From positions 1 to 54,858 of the forward strand of contig JAQGHY010000336.1 of NCBI GenBank assembly GCA_028291455.1: 54,858 nucleotides of DNA, given 5' to 3'. Positions 52,752 to 54,858 of this stretch are shown here, piece by piece. The stretch is from Rubritepida sp. Lineage in GTDB: Bacteria > Pseudomonadota > Alphaproteobacteria > Acetobacterales > Acetobacteraceae. Below the pieces are notes generated by a model. It saw nothing but the letters and a program-made list of their open reading frames with translations, was not told the origin of the DNA and did not search any database. How positions within the stretch are numbered: the first letter of the stretch is position 1; the number at the start of each line of letters is the position of its first letter. The position numbers and the translations under genes were made by a program.

Positions 52752-53402
52752 CTAGCCGTCCGAGGACGCACGCGCACAGAGATCGCGCAGCGTCTGCAAG
52801 GCGGCATCGAGCGGAATGTGGTACTGCGCCGCCGCCCGCTGCGCCGCGGCGTGATGTTCGGGCAGTAGCAGGCCGTTCCGCACCGCGGGAAGGCCGAGCA
52901 CCTTCAGCTCGCTCATGCCATCCAGCAGCTTCATGATCTTCACGTGACGATGCTTTTCGGCCGCACCGATCTGCTTCTCATAGGCGCGTCCATGGTCCCG
53001 GTTCGCTTCGGCGCGCACCAGGAACATGCGGACCAGCCCATAGCCGTACTGCCGCGCACGGGCGCGATTGTACATGTGGTCCACGTCATAGCCCGAGTTC
53101 GTCAGGCTGGCCGTGACGTGCCAATGCTGGCGCAGGAAGCGCCCGAAGGTATCGCGATATCCGCTGGCGGCCGGGTCCATCCAGAGCACGTCGCCGCCCG
53201 GGCCGCTTTGTACCACCGCCTGCCCACCGCTACCGAAGGTGCTGAAAACGACGGGCGGCTGCGGCTTGTGCAGCCAGAACGTCTTCAGGATATCGAGGTT
53301 CAACGCCGCTACGATCACTGGCAGGCGGTTCATCCGCTCGCTCTCGGCGACGAGGCCGGCCTGCAACTGGACGAGGACGTCTGCGAATGGATCCTGAGCC
53401 AT
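52752..53402 (-). CDS. Unrecognised protein with a DxDH-x-x-N motif
   Basis: I do not recognise this 216-residue protein. It has no signal peptide or membrane segment. The middle contains TFGRFLRQHWHVTASLTNSG, then YDVDHMYNRARARQYGYG and ANRDHGRAYEK. The clustered His, Asp and Asn residues recall metal-dependent HNH-type nucleases, but the spacing is not a clear match. The C-terminus is helical with VRNGLLLPEHHAAAQRAAAQ. Codon use matches neighbours and the frame is well bounded, so the gene is probably real. It converges on moeA and diverges from a binding-protein gene. Confidence 0.62.
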   Translation of the reverse strand: MAQDPFADVLVQLQAGLVAESERMNRLPVIVAALNLDILKTFWLHKPQPPVVFSTFGSGGQAVVQSGPGGDVLWMDPAASGYRDTFGRFLRQHWHVTASLTNSGYDVDHMYNRARARQYGYGLVRMFLVRAEANRDHGRAYEKQIGAAEKHRHVKIMKLLDGMSELKVLGLPAVRNGLLLPEHHAAAQRAAAQYHIPLDAALQTLRDLCARASSDG

Positions 53403-53462
53403 CGGCTATCCAAGCCAGGAACATCCATGCCCGTCAACGCATCCTGGATGATGGTTCAGGCT

Positions 53463-53478
53463 CGCACTTTTTCGTGCG
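53463..53478. promoter_or_regulatory. Hairpin in the divergent 53.4-53.55 kb region
   Basis: CGCAC and GTGCG flank TTTTTC, a short perfect stem-loop between the unrecognised gene and the binding-protein gene. TGCTAGCCT about 17 bases downstream resembles an extended -10 for the plus-strand transcript, but no -35 is evident. Confidence 0.3.
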
Positions 53479-53550
53479 TCGCGCGCGAACCCAGTGCTAG
53501 CCTGCCATCGGGAGCAAATCGACCGGTCCGTGTTCCGCAAGGAGATCAAC

Positions 53551-53583
53551 GTGACTGACAACAATATCGGGTTGCGCGCATGA
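53551..53583 (+). CDS. Ten-codon upstream mini-cistron
   Basis: AAGGAG (53539-53544) lies six bases before a GTG that opens a 10-codon frame (VTDNNIGLRA) ending in TGA at 53581-53583. This stop overlaps the ATG of the binding-protein gene (53580) in an ATGA. The strong ribosome-binding site is 35 bases from that ATG, too far to serve it directly. Translation of the mini-cistron may therefore drive the binding-protein gene. Confidence 0.4.
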   Translation: MTDNNIGLRA

Positions 53584-54858
53584 GGCGCCGCGACGTCCTG
53601 ACGATCGCCGCCGCGAGCGTCGCTGCCCCCCGCCTTGCCGGCGCGCAGGGTGCGAATGTCATGAGGTTCATACCGCAGATCGACCTCGCCTTTCTCGATC
53701 CGCATTTCACCACCGCGTATGTCACGCGCAATCACGGCCACATGGTCTTCGACACGCTCTACGGCTCGGACGCCTCTTTCCAGCCCACGCCGCAGATGGT
53801 GCAGGGCCATACGATCGAGAACGACGGCAAGCTCTGGAACCTGACATTGCGTCCCGGCCTCCTCTGGCATGACGGGGAGCGCGTGACGGCACGAGACTGC
53901 GTCGCGAGCATCCGCCGCTGGGCGCGGCGCGATGCGTTGGGCAGCGCGCTGATGGCCGCGACGGAGGAACTCTCCGCGCCGGACGACCGCACCATCCGCT
54001 TCCGCCTGAAGAAGCCTTTTCCGCTCCTGCCGGCCGCGCTGGGCAAGGTCACGTCGCCGATGCCGGCCATGATGCCCGAGCGGCTGGCGAATACCGATCC
54101 CTTTACGCAGATCACGGAGATGGTGGGCAGCGGCCCCTTCCGCTTCCTGGCAGCCGAGCGCGTGGCCGGCTCGCGCAACGTCTATGCGAAATTCGACGGC
54201 TACGTTCCGCGCGAGGATGGGCCGGGCGGCTGGAATGCCGGTCCCAAGCGGGTGCATTTCGACCGCGTGGAATGGACCACCATCCCCGATGCGGCGACGA
54301 AAGTGGCCGCCATGCAGCGCGGCGAGCAGGAATGGTGGGAAAACCCGACGCACGACCTGCTGCCGCTGCTCCGCCGCAACCGGCAGATCCGGATCGAGGT
54401 GACGAACCCGACCGGCGCGCTGGATATGATGCGGCCCAACCATCTGCAGGCGCCCTTCAACAATCCGGGCATCCGCCGCGCCATGTTCCACGCGGTCGAC
54501 CAGACGGCACTCATGCAGGCGATCGTGGGCACCGATGCGGCCATGTACCATGTGCCGCACGGGATGTTCTGCCCCGATACGCCCATGGCGACGGAGGACG
54601 GCCTCGAACCGCTACGCGGCCCGCGCGATCCGGCCAAGGCGCGGGAGATGGTGCGTGCCGCGGGCTATGCCGGCGAGAAGGTGGTGATGCTGGTCGCCAC
54701 CGACTATGCGCAGTTCAAGGCGATCGGCGACGTCATGGCGGATACGCTGAGCCGCATCGGCATGAACGTCGATTATGTCGCGACGGACTGGGGCACGATG
54801 CTTCAGCGGCGCAACAATAAGAATCCGGCCGAACAGGGCGGCTGGAGCTGCCTCTTCT
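53580..54858 (+). CDS. ABC transporter substrate-binding protein, family 5 (3' truncated by window)
   Basis: At least 426 residues of an SBP_bac_5 protein are encoded, open to the window end. The N-terminus MRRRDVLTIAAASVAAPRLA is a twin-arginine-like signal. Family blocks are NLTLRPGLLWHDGERVTARD, MVGSGPFRF and FNNPGIRRAMFHAVDQ. It is distinct from the family-5 protein at 2499. Permease and ATPase genes may follow outside the window. ATG 53580 has no ribosome-binding site of its own. Confidence 0.88.
   Translation, partial: MRRRDVLTIAAASVAAPRLAGAQGANVMRFIPQIDLAFLDPHFTTAYVTRNHGHMVFDTLYGSDASFQPTPQMVQGHTIENDGKLWNLTLRPGLLWHDGERVTARDCVASIRRWARRDALGSALMAATEELSAPDDRTIRFRLKKPFPLLPAALGKVTSPMPAMMPERLANTDPFTQITEMVGSGPFRFLAAERVAGSRNVYAKFDGYVPREDGPGGWNAGPKRVHFDRVEWTTIPDAATKVAAMQRGEQEWWENPTHDLLPLLRRNRQIRIEVTNPTGALDMMRPNHLQAPFNNPGIRRAMFHAVDQTALMQAIVGTDAAMYHVPHGMFCPDTPMATEDGLEPLRGPRDPAKAREMVRAAGYAGEKVVMLVATDYAQFKAIGDVMADTLSRIGMNVDYVATDWGTMLQRRNNKNPAEQGGWSCLF

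Noticed and set aside
1-54858. Mobile elements, CRISPR arrays, tRNA or rRNA genes
   Set aside because: No transposase or integrase frame, no regular direct-repeat array and no tRNA cloverleaf was seen on either strand.

Overview
The window is one contiguous, gene-dense piece of a G+C-rich chromosome with G or C at most third codon positions. The gene set points to an alphaproteobacterium, most likely Rhodospirillales/Acetobacteraceae (Roseomonas-like): several orphan Bug/TctC binding proteins, an alphaproteobacterial-style trpDC-moaC-moeA block, a DUF2125 protein, an aspartyl-tRNA synthetase with the non-discriminating signature, and a tetrameric sarcosine oxidase. This placement is inferred from protein families; no rRNA gene is present to confirm it. 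No tRNA, rRNA, CRISPR array, transposase or phage gene was found. Most junctions inside operons are 1- to 4-base stop/start overlaps (ATGA, GTGA, TGATG), which fixes many starts.

Region by region. 84-775: two tandem Lin0512-family proteins of unknown function. 1120-7908: an NtaA/SnaA-type flavin monooxygenase followed by a complete Dpp/Opp-type ABC importer (binding protein, two permeases, two ATPases). 7947-12216 (minus): a polar-amino-acid-type ABC importer behind a GlxA/GbdR-like AraC regulator. 12268-17278 (plus, divergent from that regulator): soxBDAG, heterotetrameric sarcosine oxidase. Together 1-17.3 kb looks like an uptake-and-oxidation region for N-substituted amino acids.

17.3-29.6 kb: a BaiN-like flavoprotein and xthA tail to tail; a minus-strand operon epimerase-Bug-SDR whose Shine-Dalgarno sequence lies in a predicted hairpin; DUF2125 and ChaC genes diverging from one CATG; a class II aldolase with a V4R-type partner; a hydroxyacid dehydrogenase; a GalB-like PIG-L protein coupled to an acyl-CoA dehydrogenase; and an orphan Bug protein.

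29.7-36.8 kb: an FCD-type GntR regulator with a clear operator/promoter, a type II haloacid dehalogenase-like protein, a Bug protein with a LysR regulator, a second luciferase-like oxidoreductase, and the 5-oxoprolinase genes pxpCB with pxpA divergent.

36.8-54.9 kb: mostly housekeeping: aspS, rnd, a GST/class II aldolase pair, a DoxX pair, ETF-ubiquinone oxidoreductase, a cysteine-free family-4-like uracil-DNA glycosylase with a rare-codon island, a soluble lytic transglycosylase, moaB, another Bug protein, a TPR protein, trpD-trpC-moaC-moeA, an unrecognised 216-residue protein, and a family-5 binding protein truncated by the window edge.

The best leads for something undescribed are the N-substituted amino-acid region (tandem Lin0512, monooxygenase plus importer, sox divergon), the hairpin-controlled epimerase-Bug-SDR operon, the cysteine-free glycosylase with its codon island, and the unrecognised protein at 52752-53402.
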